A stretch of 64,000 bases of DNA from Bacteroidota bacterium (GTDB taxonomy: Bacteria; Bacteroidota; Bacteroidia; Chitinophagales; Chitinophagaceae), in assembly GCA_024640255.1 (NCBI GenBank), contig JAHEFI010000001.1, positions 124,001-188,000 on the forward strand, given 5' to 3'. Made by a program: the position numbers and the translations under genes. This document shows, in pieces, positions 44,895 through 54,485 of the stretch (positions are counted from its first letter, which is position 1; every line of letters begins with the position of its first letter). The notes beneath the pieces are model-generated. The model was given only the letters and a program-made list of their open reading frames with translations, did not search any database and was not told where the DNA came from.

Positions 44895-46178
44895 ATGAAA
44901 CAAATAATGATTGCCTTTGGAATGCTTTTTTGTATAAGTGTTCAATCACAGGTACTACCAAAAAACTTCAACGATTTAACAAAGCAAGTAGAGCCTAATT
45001 TAATCGAGTGGCGTCATCATTTTCACGAGTTTCCAGAATTGTCTAATAGAGAATTTAATACGGGTAAATATATCGCAGACTATTTAAAATCAATTGGTTT
45101 GGAAGTAAGATACCCGGTTGCTAAAACCGGTGTGGTGGCTATTTTAAAGGGTGCAAAACCTGGTCCAAATATTGGTTTAAGAGCAGATATAGATGCTTTG
45201 CCTGTTTCAGAAAGAGCGCCTATTCCATTTGCTTCTAAAGTAAAAGCAGAATACAATGGCCAACAAGTAAGCGTAATGCATGCTTGCGGTCATGATGCAC
45301 ATACCGCTATATTAATGGCTACTGCTAAGACTTTAAAAGATATGCAAAAAGATTTAGCTGGTACCGTGGTGTTTCTGTTTCAACCTGCAGAAGAAGGTTC
45401 ACCTAATAATGAAGAAGGCGGTGCGCCATTATTAATAAAAGAAGGTGCTATGGATAATCCCAAATTAGATGTGGTGTTTGGTTTACATATGGCTGCACAA
45501 TTGCCTTCAGGCATGTTGGCTTATAAATCTGGTGCAGCGCAAGCTTCTTCTGATTTATTTAAAATTGTTGTTCATGGAAAAGGAAGTCATGGCGCCATGC
45601 CATGGGGAAGTGTAGATCCAATTGTAGTATCTGCACAAATTATTGAAGGCCTTCAACATATTGTAAGTAGACAATCTGATTTAACTAAAGCACCTTTGGT
45701 GATTTCTGTTGGTTCGTTACATGCAGGTGTAAGAGCAAATATCATTCCTGAAACAGCTCAAATGGATGGAACCATTCGTTCATTGGATGCAACCATGAGA
45801 AAAGAGACACATGAAAAAATGAGACAAACAGTAAATGCTATTGCTGCTGCTAATGGAGCTACTGCAGATGTAGAAATTAAAACACAAACTTTGGTAAACT
45901 ATAATGATCCTGCATTAGCCAAGAAGGCTGCTGTTTCATTAACTAAAGTAGCAGGTGCTGATAATGTTTTTGAATCAAATTGGACAACCGCTGCTGAAGA
46001 CTTTTCTTTTTATGGAGAAAAAGTACCTACTTTCTTTTTTAGTTTAGGAGGTATGGAAAAAGGGAAAAAAGCAAACGAGGTAGGAGGACACCATACACCA
46101 GATTTTTATTTAGATGAATCTGGATTCATTAATGGAGTAAAAGCCTTTTGTAATCTAGTATTTGATTATAAAAAATAA
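44895..46178 (+). CDS. M20D amidohydrolase (hippurate hydrolase/indole-acetyl-amino-acid hydrolase type), secreted
   Basis: A 427-residue secreted enzyme (signal MKQIMIAFGMLFCISVQSQ). The M20D metal-binding motif is MHACGHDAHT (C131, H133, H136), with PAEEG (E166, E167) and later GLHMAAQLPSG and HHTPDFYLDE providing the remaining ligands; the dimerisation domain is around residues 205-320. It hydrolyses N-acyl or N-aryl amino acids. Single gene with its own convergent terminator. Confidence 0.92.
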   Translation: MKQIMIAFGMLFCISVQSQVLPKNFNDLTKQVEPNLIEWRHHFHEFPELSNREFNTGKYIADYLKSIGLEVRYPVAKTGVVAILKGAKPGPNIGLRADIDALPVSERAPIPFASKVKAEYNGQQVSVMHACGHDAHTAILMATAKTLKDMQKDLAGTVVFLFQPAEEGSPNNEEGGAPLLIKEGAMDNPKLDVVFGLHMAAQLPSGMLAYKSGAAQASSDLFKIVVHGKGSHGAMPWGSVDPIVVSAQIIEGLQHIVSRQSDLTKAPLVISVGSLHAGVRANIIPETAQMDGTIRSLDATMRKETHEKMRQTVNAIAAANGATADVEIKTQTLVNYNDPALAKKAAVSLTKVAGADNVFESNWTTAAEDFSFYGEKVPTFFFSLGGMEKGKKANEVGGHHTPDFYLDESGFINGVKAFCNLVFDYKK

Positions 46179-46213
46179 AAAAAGAGGGGGTAATTTTTAC
46201 CCCCTCTTTTTTT
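46177..46213. terminator. Bidirectional intrinsic terminator
   Basis: A7-GAGGGGGTAA, short T loop, TTACCCCC-TC-T7: long perfect stem flanked by A and T tracts, overlapping the last bases of the M20 stop codon. It ends both the M20 gene and the convergent sortilin/BNR gene. Confidence 0.95.
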
Positions 46214-46229
46214 ATGTCTCTTGCACTTT

Positions 46230-49112
46230 TTACATTTTCCCCATCGCTTTATTTAATTCTTCTAATACATTTTTCACCGCTGCTTCTACTGTTTTAGTAG
46301 GAGCCATATCTGTGTTGTCTAATATTTCAAATAAAGCATTTAATTTTCTATCTATTTGAGGATATTTATTAATGGTTTGCTTTCTTGCATCATAACAAGC
46401 TTTCGATAAATCATGTTGTCTTTTTAAATCAGCAAAAGCTGTTTTCACTCTTGGATCCATTTTGATTTCCAATGCCTGTTCTTTTTGTTGATTACCCACT
46501 GTGATTCTTACCGTGTACATGCCTGGCAAAACCCAAGGAGCATTAGCATCTGGTGCAGTATTATATTTCACTGCAGTCATAGGATAACTAACAGGAAGAT
46601 TTAATGGCGCATATTTCATATCCCATAACAAACGATGCATACCTGTTTTGTTTGATAAAATACTTTGAGGTCTAATCCAGTATAATGGAATATTTAATTC
46701 AGGTATTGTATACAAGGTATCGTTACTCTTAAATGTTCTTACGATTTCTTTTTGTTGATTAAGAATATCTATTTGTACCACATCATTTGTATTGGATGGT
46801 AAATAGTATTCAATCATAGCACCATCTGGAGGATTTTCACCTGCTGGTTCTTCCGGTGGCAATGGTGTATCAGTATTCATATTCCATCTAATTCTTGTAG
46901 CTACCTGTGGTTTGAATAAAGCCACTTGATTTTTTGTAGATGGATTTAATTGTCTTAAGGAACTTATATTATCTAAGATCCAAAAACTTCTTCCATGTGT
47001 ACCAATAACTAAATCATCGTCTTTAATTACTAAATCTCTAATACTAGTAGATGGCATATTTAATTGTAATGATTGCCAATGTTCACCCGCATCAAAAGAT
47101 ACATAGACTGCATTTTCAGAACCTGCAAATAACAAACCTTTTCTTACAGCATCTTCTCTTACCGCATTGATTGGTTCGTTAGGTAATCCTGTAACAATTT
47201 TTTTCCAAGTAGTTCCACCGTCAGTTGTTTTATAAATATAGGGCGCTTGATCATCACATCTAATTCTATTTACTGCAACATAAGCAGTATTATCATCATA
47301 TCTACTTGCGTCAATTAAAGACACTTTACTCCATGAAGTAATTTCTGTTGGAGTAATATTTTTCCAATGCTGTCCACCATCTCTAGTGATATGAATTAAA
47401 CCATCATCTGTTCCAGCCCACAGTGTATTGATATTTTTATAAGAAGGCGCTAGGGTATACACTACACCTCTTCTTTTCATAGTCAACATATCTTTACTAG
47501 TATAAATACCTACACTAGCAGGAATATCCCATGCTTCTCTTGTTAAATCTGGACTAATGGTTTCCCAACTATCACCACCATTGGTTGTTTTAAAAATAAT
47601 ATTACCAGAGAAATACAAAGTTTTATTATCAACAGGTGAGAATATCACTGGGGCTGTTCTAATAAATCTTACATTACCTGATCTTACAGGTTCTGGAGAA
47701 ATATTTTGAACCTGTCCAGTTCTCTTGTCATATTTAGTAATCTTACCACCATAGATAATATTAGGGTCCAAAGGATCTGGAGCAACATAGCCATATTCTT
47801 CTACACCTACTGGATGCCATTCTCTAAAAGTAATATTACCATCATTAGATCTTGATGCAATTCCTATTGATCCACTTTCTTGTTGTCCTCCGTATACATT
47901 ATAAGGGAATGCATTGTCTGTACTTACATGATAAAACTGAGCTGTTGCTTGATTGTACCAACTTGAAAAAGTTTCACCACCATTTACAGTGATTGTACCA
48001 CCTTGATCTAAACCTACAGCAATAATTTTTGGATTAGTAGGATTAATCCAGAATCTATGATAATCATCTCCTCCTGGTGCACCTTTCAATCCTGTCCAGG
48101 TTTTTCCACCATCCACCGATTTCCACATAACAACATTGGCAGAATACACAATGTCTTCATTGGTAGGATCTGTTTTTACTTCTGCAAAATCACTTCCTCT
48201 TCCCCAGAATCGTCCATCAGATGTAAGTAAGTACCAAGATTCTCCACCATCATCACTTCTATATACTCCTCCTTTTTTTTCTGAATCCACTGTTGCGTAC
48301 ATTCTTTTAGAATTGCTTTGAGCTATGGTAAATCCTATTCTGCCTAAGCCATCTTCTTTGGTAGTAGGAAATCCTTTTTCTATTTTTCTCCAAGTAGTTC
48401 CACCATCTTCCGATTTATATAAACCACTTGCCACGCCATTCCATGCGCCATTCTCCCAAGGCCCTTGTCTTGCAGCCCACATAGTTGCAAAAACTATTTT
48501 AGAGTTATTAGGATCTATTTGCACTTGAACAGCACCTGTATTTTCATCTATATATAAAACTTGTTCAAGGGTTTTACCTCCATCTAAGCTTCTATAAACA
48601 CCTCTTTCTTTATTAGGTCCATAAGGATGTCCTAACGCAGCTACAAAAATGCGGTTTTCATTATTTGGATCTACACTCAATCCACCTATTTGTTGTGCAT
48701 CATTCAATCCTAAGTGCATCCATGTTTTTCCAGCGTCAATAGATTTATATAAGCCATCTCCAATAGACAAATCTGGTCTTTGAATACCCTCACCACTTCC
48801 CACATACAAAACATTAGGGTTAGAAGGGGCAACAATTACATCACCTACTGATCCAGTTTTTTGTGCATCAAAAATTGGATTCCATGTATGGCCATAGTCA
48901 GTCGTTTTCCAAACACCACCATTATTAACTCCTATATAAAATACATTGGGCTGTGAAGCAACACCTGTAATACCTACTGTTCTGCCTGCTCTATGCGGTC
49001 CGATATTTCTATATCTTAATCCAGCAAACAAACTATTATCCATTGTTTGTGCTAGCAGAGAAACACTAGTTACTAATGTTGCTAATAAAAAAAGGGTTTT
49101 TTTACTATTCAT
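46230..49112 (-). CDS. Full-length sortilin/VPS10-type BNR beta-propeller protein
   Basis: A 960-residue secreted protein (signal MNSKKTLFLLATLVTSVSLLAQ). It contains about ten Asp-box repeats, for instance TTDYGHTW, SIDAGKTW, SEDGGTTW, SDDGGESW, SVDGGKTW, TTNGGDSW and TTDGGTTW, arranged as two propellers over residues 25-715. A C-terminal beta-sandwich (about 750-880) and a helical tail follow, as in the copies at 2-1846 and 63591 onward. No catalytic site can be read. The repeated occurrence in one window points to a lineage-specific expansion; a role in peptide or glycan binding at the cell surface is plausible. Confidence 0.9.
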   Translation of the reverse strand: MNSKKTLFLLATLVTSVSLLAQTMDNSLFAGLRYRNIGPHRAGRTVGITGVASQPNVFYIGVNNGGVWKTTDYGHTWNPIFDAQKTGSVGDVIVAPSNPNVLYVGSGEGIQRPDLSIGDGLYKSIDAGKTWMHLGLNDAQQIGGLSVDPNNENRIFVAALGHPYGPNKERGVYRSLDGGKTLEQVLYIDENTGAVQVQIDPNNSKIVFATMWAARQGPWENGAWNGVASGLYKSEDGGTTWRKIEKGFPTTKEDGLGRIGFTIAQSNSKRMYATVDSEKKGGVYRSDDGGESWYLLTSDGRFWGRGSDFAEVKTDPTNEDIVYSANVVMWKSVDGGKTWTGLKGAPGGDDYHRFWINPTNPKIIAVGLDQGGTITVNGGETFSSWYNQATAQFYHVSTDNAFPYNVYGGQQESGSIGIASRSNDGNITFREWHPVGVEEYGYVAPDPLDPNIIYGGKITKYDKRTGQVQNISPEPVRSGNVRFIRTAPVIFSPVDNKTLYFSGNIIFKTTNGGDSWETISPDLTREAWDIPASVGIYTSKDMLTMKRRGVVYTLAPSYKNINTLWAGTDDGLIHITRDGGQHWKNITPTEITSWSKVSLIDASRYDDNTAYVAVNRIRCDDQAPYIYKTTDGGTTWKKIVTGLPNEPINAVREDAVRKGLLFAGSENAVYVSFDAGEHWQSLQLNMPSTSIRDLVIKDDDLVIGTHGRSFWILDNISSLRQLNPSTKNQVALFKPQVATRIRWNMNTDTPLPPEEPAGENPPDGAMIEYYLPSNTNDVVQIDILNQQKEIVRTFKSNDTLYTIPELNIPLYWIRPQSILSNKTGMHRLLWDMKYAPLNLPVSYPMTAVKYNTAPDANAPWVLPGMYTVRITVGNQQKEQALEIKMDPRVKTAFADLKRQHDLSKACYDARKQTINKYPQIDRKLNALFEILDNTDMAPTKTVEAAVKNVLEELNKAMGKM

Positions 49113-49241
49113 ATGGTTTATTTATAGATATTAAATATACTAAATTACAAGAGGTTAATAAAAATAATTATGTGAATGCTGACGCCTTGAAGCACATGTG
49201 CGTAAAGGCAATGGGTAGATTGAAGAAAAATAAAAAAGATA

Positions 49242-49285
49242 AAATGATAATTAAGGCTAATTTATTTTAGCCTTAATTATCATTT
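49242..49285. terminator. 19-bp perfect AT-rich inverted repeat, probable terminator
   Basis: AAATGATAATTAAGGCTAA (49242-49260), loop TTTATT, and its exact complement (49267-49285). The stem covers the TGA stop of the DUF5916 gene (minus strand). A terminator for that gene is likely, but the stem is AT-rich and lacks a clear U tract on the minus strand, so an mRNA 3'-end stabiliser is also possible. Confidence 0.6.
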
Positions 49286-51463
49286 GTTCCACCAATAAGT
49301 AAATTTCAATACAACTGCTCTGTTTTTAACAAATACCGGTCCTATATAATAGTTGTCGGTATATACAATGAATAAATCAGAGGCTGGTTTGTATCTCCAT
49401 TGAAATCTTGTGTTAAAATTGATATTGGTTGTTTGCTCGTTGTACTGAAAGAAAGTGGTAAAGAATAATTTGTTGGTCATGGTGATATCCACCTTAGGAC
49501 CTACTAGTAAAAAATTATTATTTCCCCATGGTTGAGGTAAATCAATATGATTATAGGTACTAGAAATATCAATATTTACATAAGGTTGAATTCTATAACC
49601 AATATTAGCAGTCAAACTAAATAATTTACCATCTGCATAGTAACCTCCAGTTCTTGTAGAAAGTGTATAAGTGAATCTGTGTTGTGGGGCAGATATAAAA
49701 TCAAAACCCACCGTACTCCATTGGTGTTTGGTATGCGCTGCTAAAGGTTGTTTGCCAATTCTGGTGGGATCGAATGGCGCCAGTAATTCAACATAATCAT
49801 TTTGTACCACACCGCTTAAAGTACTTTTATCTCTGTAAGTGATTAGATAAGTAAATAGTTTAGTATTGTCTGTTTGATTCAATGCAGTATTAAAATAGTA
49901 AGTAGTTAAAAACTGTGGACCGTGCGATAAAATATTACCTGTTTTCGGAAAAAATAATCTTGTTACACTAGGATTAATTTTTACATAATTGTTTCTTGGT
50001 ATATAACCCACTTCTGCATTAAAATTATTTCCTACAATTTCATGTTGCCATGAAAGTATCCATTTTTTGTTACTGTATTGTAGGTTTCCTGCATTCATTA
50101 AATCATCACCCGTTTTATTAGGAGTAATTGATTTTATTAAAATTGTTTTACCTGACCAAGTATTATTTTTGGGCGCCAACATAAATTCAAAACCAATATT
50201 CTTATTGTACTCATTGCCAGTGCTGGAAGTATTATAATCTAATTGGGTTTTATCAATATAGAATAATTCTACACTTGACTTTTTAAATAGCTTTCTTTGT
50301 AAAGCCACTACAGCAAAGTTTTGCGCCAATAAGTTTTTAGATTCATCTGCGCTGGTTTTCATATCCATGATACCAATTCGCCAATCCTTATCCAATCTTC
50401 CACTCATTCTTGCACCAAAATCAATATTACTATTTAATCCAATTCTTCTAGAAAAGAAAGGTCTAACATTTTCGTAACCAAGATTGGAAAATAAATCCGC
50501 GTTCTCTAAAAAGAACTGTCTTCTTTCTGGGAAAAATAATTCAAATCTACTTAAGTTGGTTACCTGTCTGTCTACTTCAACTTGAGAAAAATCTGGATGT
50601 ATGGTTAAGTCTAAATTTAAAGAAGAGGTTAAACTTATTTTTGCATCCAAGCCCATATCAGATCTATTCAATGTGGGTGCATTTAATTTTACTCCTGCAT
50701 TGTTTGCAAACTCTTTAGAAGTACTAGATTTAAAATAAGGAATTAAAGAAAAATTATTTTGATGTTCTGGTAAAGGAGCATCCCAAATTAAAGACCCAGT
50801 ATAATTTAAAGAAGCTGTTGGAAACTGTCTTGGTACTGGAGCCCAACTAGATTTTTCTGTAGTAATTAAATCATTCCTACTAAAATTAATACCCCACTCC
50901 ATGATGCCTGCCTTATATCGGATAGATTTAAAAGGTATAGCTGCTTCCCAAATATATCTATTCGCGTCGTTGCTAATATTTGAGGTCCATTTATTATCCC
51001 AATTTAAATCAACACTTCCACCTTCGTACATTGTTCCATCCCATTGAGCACCTGCTGCATTGGCTCCAAATGCAAAACCATTGGTCAAGTCACCATAAGT
51101 ATCCATGAACAAAATAAAATTATCGTTCTTACCAAAGTTCCAATCTCTTTTCAAAGACTCCACCATATCCTGACCTGCGCCCACTTTATAACAGGTTGCA
51201 ATAATATAAAGGTTGTCATTATCGTAAGTCATTCTTACTTCTGTGGGCACTTTTGCTACGCTAGTATCCATAGGCAATACCATGGCAAAGTTGGTGGCTA
51301 CTTCAGCTGTTTTCCAAACAGCTTCTTGCATAATACCATCCATATTCATTTTTTCTGAAGTCTTATGTATATGGTATTGAAAACGGCTATTTATTTTCTG
51401 TGCATGACTTGTGATAACTAATAAAAGGAATCCAATAGAGCTAATGATAGGCTTAATTTGCAA
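49280..51463 (-). CDS. DUF5916/CBM9-like outer-membrane protein
   Basis: A 727-residue protein with signal MQIKPIISSIGFLLLVITSHAQ, starting at TTG (no ATG is available before the mature part). Residues 35-215 form a carbohydrate-binding family 9-like module (MDGIMQEAVWKTAEV, YIIATCYK, WEAAIPFKSI, GINFSRND); residues 230-727 are a large DUF5916 beta-rich region ending in alternating strands, consistent with an outer-membrane barrel (FLENADLFSN, FFSRRIG). Often found near peptidases and amidohydrolases in Bacteroidota; function unknown. It lies upstream of the sortilin/BNR gene on the same strand, separated by the inverted repeat. Confidence 0.87.
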   Translation of the reverse strand: MQIKPIISSIGFLLLVITSHAQKINSRFQYHIHKTSEKMNMDGIMQEAVWKTAEVATNFAMVLPMDTSVAKVPTEVRMTYDNDNLYIIATCYKVGAGQDMVESLKRDWNFGKNDNFILFMDTYGDLTNGFAFGANAAGAQWDGTMYEGGSVDLNWDNKWTSNISNDANRYIWEAAIPFKSIRYKAGIMEWGINFSRNDLITTEKSSWAPVPRQFPTASLNYTGSLIWDAPLPEHQNNFSLIPYFKSSTSKEFANNAGVKLNAPTLNRSDMGLDAKISLTSSLNLDLTIHPDFSQVEVDRQVTNLSRFELFFPERRQFFLENADLFSNLGYENVRPFFSRRIGLNSNIDFGARMSGRLDKDWRIGIMDMKTSADESKNLLAQNFAVVALQRKLFKKSSVELFYIDKTQLDYNTSSTGNEYNKNIGFEFMLAPKNNTWSGKTILIKSITPNKTGDDLMNAGNLQYSNKKWILSWQHEIVGNNFNAEVGYIPRNNYVKINPSVTRLFFPKTGNILSHGPQFLTTYYFNTALNQTDNTKLFTYLITYRDKSTLSGVVQNDYVELLAPFDPTRIGKQPLAAHTKHQWSTVGFDFISAPQHRFTYTLSTRTGGYYADGKLFSLTANIGYRIQPYVNIDISSTYNHIDLPQPWGNNNFLLVGPKVDITMTNKLFFTTFFQYNEQTTNINFNTRFQWRYKPASDLFIVYTDNYYIGPVFVKNRAVVLKFTYWWNK

Positions 51464-51561
51464 CGCTGAATGTTTTAAACTTGAATAGAAAACTAAATTT
51501 AAAGTTTTTTAATCTATTATTTTTATTTATACCTTTATAATACACCAATAAATAATTTATT

Positions 51562-52854
51562 ATGGCACAGAATAGAAGATCTTTTCTTAGCATGGCAGCC
51601 TTATCAGCCGGAGCAGTAACATTTAGCAGTCAGTTATACGGTAGAAGTGTACAAAAGACACATTCAGAATTTGATTTGCCCTCTGCAATAGAAAACCTAC
51701 AACCCATGACAGATGGGATTGTGCCTATTACTGAAGCTGAACGCAAGCAAAGAATTGCTAAAGCACAACAATTAATGGATCAGCATAAGATTGATGCTAT
51801 ATTTTTAGAAGGTACTGTATCATGTTATTATTTTACTGGTATGCGTTGGGGCCAAAGTGAAAGAACATTTGGCATTGTGATTCCTGCTAAAGGATCAATT
51901 ACTTATATCTCTCCAAAATTTGAAGAAGACCGTGCGATGGAATTGATCAATCCAAGTTTTGGAACTGAAGTGCGTTGTTGGGAAGAACATGAAAGTCCAT
52001 ATGCTGTTATTTTGGGTGTTATAAAAGATAAAGGTGTAAAACATCATAGAATTGGAATGGAAGAGAGAGTGCGCTTTTTTATTGCCGATGGTGTTAAAAA
52101 ATTAGCAACTGGGTTTGAGATAGTAGATGCTACTCCAATTACTGCAGGTTGTAGAATGTATAAAACAAAAGCTGAAATCGCTTTGATGCAAAGAGCAAGT
52201 GATGCAACTATTGAAGCGTATAAAGCAGCTTTTACTACTATTAGACCAGGTATGTCTCAAACAGAATTAAGTAATAATATTAGCGCAGCTTTTAGAAAAT
52301 TAGGTTTTAATGGAGGTGCTTCTGTTCAAGTTGGAAAGTATTCTGCACTACCTCATGGAAGTATTGTACCACAAACTATTCAAGAAGGAGATGTAGTTAT
52401 GGTAGATGGTGGTACTAGCTGTGAAGGATATGCTTCTGATATTACTAGAACTATTGTTGTAGGAAAACCAACACAAAGACAAATTGATGTTTGGAATTTA
52501 GAACAACAAGCACAGAATGCAGCTTTTGCAGCAATTAAAATTGGTGCACCATGTGAAGTAGTTGATGCAGCAGCAAGAGCAGTAATTGAAAACCACGGAT
52601 TTAATAAAAATTATAAATTACCAGGTCTACCTCATAGAACAGGCCATGGTATTGGTTTAGAAGGACACGAGTGGACCAACTTTGTTAAAGGAAATAAAAC
52701 ACCTATTTCAGTGGGCATGTGTTTTAGTGATGAACCAACTATTTCTATTCCTGGTGAATTTGGTATTAGATTGGAAGACTGTTTATACATTGGTGAAGAC
52801 GGTCCACATTTCTTTTCTAAATTAAGTCCATCTATTGAACAACCTTTCGGTTAA
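51562..52854 (+). CDS. M24 family metallopeptidase (Xaa-Pro dipeptidase/creatinase-like), Tat signal
   Basis: A 430-residue protein with twin-arginine signal (NRRSFLSMAALSAGAV). The N-terminal creatinase domain covers about 60-195, and the pita-bread catalytic domain 205-420. All five metal ligands can be placed: D282 (VMVDGG), D293 (ASDITR), H362 (GHGIGLEGHE), E391 (SDEPTIS) and E405 (RLEDCLYIG). It would cleave X-Pro dipeptides or related amides in the periplasm. It is followed 10 bases later by an M20 dipeptidase gene, making a peptide-degrading pair. Confidence 0.93.
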   Translation: MAQNRRSFLSMAALSAGAVTFSSQLYGRSVQKTHSEFDLPSAIENLQPMTDGIVPITEAERKQRIAKAQQLMDQHKIDAIFLEGTVSCYYFTGMRWGQSERTFGIVIPAKGSITYISPKFEEDRAMELINPSFGTEVRCWEEHESPYAVILGVIKDKGVKHHRIGMEERVRFFIADGVKKLATGFEIVDATPITAGCRMYKTKAEIALMQRASDATIEAYKAAFTTIRPGMSQTELSNNISAAFRKLGFNGGASVQVGKYSALPHGSIVPQTIQEGDVVMVDGGTSCEGYASDITRTIVVGKPTQRQIDVWNLEQQAQNAAFAAIKIGAPCEVVDAAARAVIENHGFNKNYKLPGLPHRTGHGIGLEGHEWTNFVKGNKTPISVGMCFSDEPTISIPGEFGIRLEDCLYIGEDGPHFFSKLSPSIEQPFG

Positions 52855-52864
52855 AAATTATTGT

Positions 52865-54394
52865 ATGAAGAAAATTATCGTATTACTGATACCCATATTA
52901 TCAGCTGGGATTGCTTTTGCACAAACTCAACAAGAAAAAATTAATAAAGAAATTGATCAACATCAATTTGAGTTAATAGAAGAGTTTAAGACTTTGCTGA
53001 GTATTCCCAATGTGGCTGCTAATCCTGCGGGTTTAAAAGAAAATGCATTATGGATTCAGCAATACATGCAATCCAAAGGCATTGAAAATACAAGTCTATT
53101 AACATTAGACAAAGACAATGTTCCACCTGTAGTATATGGAGAAGTAAAAGTGCCTGGCGCAAAAGAGACCATCATTTTTTATGCGCATTATGATGGACAA
53201 CCAGTAGACACTACTAAATGGTTTAAAGGGGTTCATCCATTTAAACCAAGTTTATATACAAGTTCTATTGATCAAGGAGGTATTGTAACTAACTGGATTG
53301 AAAAAGGAAATGTATATAACCCCAATGCAAGAATTTATGGAAGAGGTGCTTCTGATGATAAAGCAGGTGTAATGGCTATTATAAATGCCTATGCTAGTTT
53401 AAAAAAATTAGGCATTGCTCCAGCCGTGAATATTAAATTTTTCTTTGAAGGGGAAGAAGAAGCAGGTTCGCCCAATTTGGAAGAACTATTAAATAAATAC
53501 AAATCAATATTGAGCGCTGATCAATGGATTATTTGTGATGGCCCTGTACATCAATCTTCTAGAAAGCAATTGGTGATGGGAGTTAGAGGAGATACACATT
53601 TAGAATTAACTGTATTTGGTCCAAAGCGTCCTTTACACTCTGGTCATTATGGTAATTGGGTATTAAATCCAGCTATGGAATTAGCTAGGTTATTAGCCAG
53701 CATGAAAAATGAAAAAGGAGAAATTACTATCAAAGGTTTTTATGATGATGTAACGCCACTAATTCCAGCAGAAAAAGAAGCATTGTCTAAAATACCTGCA
53801 GTAGAAGCACAATTAAAAAATGAATTAGGTATTAATGCAACAGAAAGAGCAGGAGCTTTAAATGATGCATTACAATTACCTTCTTTAAATGTCAATGGTT
53901 TTCAAAGTGCAGGAGTAGGTAAGTATTCTGCGAATGTGATTCCAACTAAAGCGATTGCTTCTATAGATTTAAGATTGGTAAAAGGAAATGATTGGAAGCG
54001 TCAGCAGGATAAAGTAATCAATCATATAAAAGCACAAGGCTTTTTTGTGACAGATAAAGAACCAACTGATGATCAAAGAAAACAAAATGAAAAAATTTGT
54101 ATGGTGGTGGCTTCTGATGGATATAATGCTCAAAAAACTTCCATGGATAATATCTATGTAAAGCGCATTGCTAAAGCCATTCAATCTGCAACTAATGAAT
54201 CCCCTGTAATGTTACCCACATTGGGAGGAAGTCTTCCTTTATTTATTTTCGAAAAGACTTTAAATACTTCTCCAATTACAGTGCCTATTGCCAATCACGA
54301 TAATAACCAACATGCAGAAAATGAAAACATCAAATTGAAAAACTTCTTTGATGGCGTTAAAATGTTTTCTTCTATTATGATTATGTCTAAATAA
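52865..54394 (+). CDS. M20/M25/M40 family metallo-dipeptidase, secreted
   Basis: I start at the ATG at 52865 (509 aa, signal MKKIIVLLIPILSAGIAFAQ). Metal ligands are in YAHYDGQPVD, GRGASDDKAGVM, GEEEAGSPN and the C-terminal ANHDNNQHAENEN; length and motifs fit the carnosinase/DapE-like dipeptidase group. It probably splits dipeptides released by other peptidases outside the cytoplasm. It shares a transcript with the M24 gene, and two terminators follow. Confidence 0.92.
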   Translation: MKKIIVLLIPILSAGIAFAQTQQEKINKEIDQHQFELIEEFKTLLSIPNVAANPAGLKENALWIQQYMQSKGIENTSLLTLDKDNVPPVVYGEVKVPGAKETIIFYAHYDGQPVDTTKWFKGVHPFKPSLYTSSIDQGGIVTNWIEKGNVYNPNARIYGRGASDDKAGVMAIINAYASLKKLGIAPAVNIKFFFEGEEEAGSPNLEELLNKYKSILSADQWIICDGPVHQSSRKQLVMGVRGDTHLELTVFGPKRPLHSGHYGNWVLNPAMELARLLASMKNEKGEITIKGFYDDVTPLIPAEKEALSKIPAVEAQLKNELGINATERAGALNDALQLPSLNVNGFQSAGVGKYSANVIPTKAIASIDLRLVKGNDWKRQQDKVINHIKAQGFFVTDKEPTDDQRKQNEKICMVVASDGYNAQKTSMDNIYVKRIAKAIQSATNESPVMLPTLGGSLPLFIFEKTLNTSPITVPIANHDNNQHAENENIKLKNFFDGVKMFSSIMIMSK

Positions 54395-54395
54395 A

Positions 54396-54428
54396 AAAAG
54401 GAGTCCTGCTTTTGCAGAGACTCCTTTT
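54396..54428. terminator. Intrinsic terminator (first of a tandem pair)
   Basis: AAAAGGAGTCCTGC, loop TTTT, GCAGAGACTCCTTTT: a 14-bp stem with one bulged A, directly after the M20 dipeptidase gene. Confidence 0.9.
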
Positions 54429-54439
54429 ATAAATTCTTG

Positions 54440-54469
54440 AAAGAGTCTCCCAAAGGGGACTCTTTTTTT
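54440..54469. terminator. Intrinsic terminator (second of a tandem pair)
   Basis: AAAGAGTCTCC, loop CAAA, GGGGACTCTTT followed by T's; 11-bp stem with one G-T pair. It probably also serves the convergent M14 gene. Confidence 0.88.
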
Positions 54470-54485
54470 AATGAATTAATTCATT

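Noticed and set aside
46162..46359. 65-residue plus-strand frame after the M20 gene
   Set aside because: It runs over the terminator and antisense to the BNR gene; no family features.
48136..48528. Two short frames antisense to the BNR repeats
   Set aside because: They mirror the repeated Asp-box codons and carry no independent signal.
49076..49270. 64-residue plus-strand frame between the BNR and DUF5916 genes
   Set aside because: It overlaps the BNR gene start and the inverted repeat, and the composition is that of AT-rich noncoding DNA.
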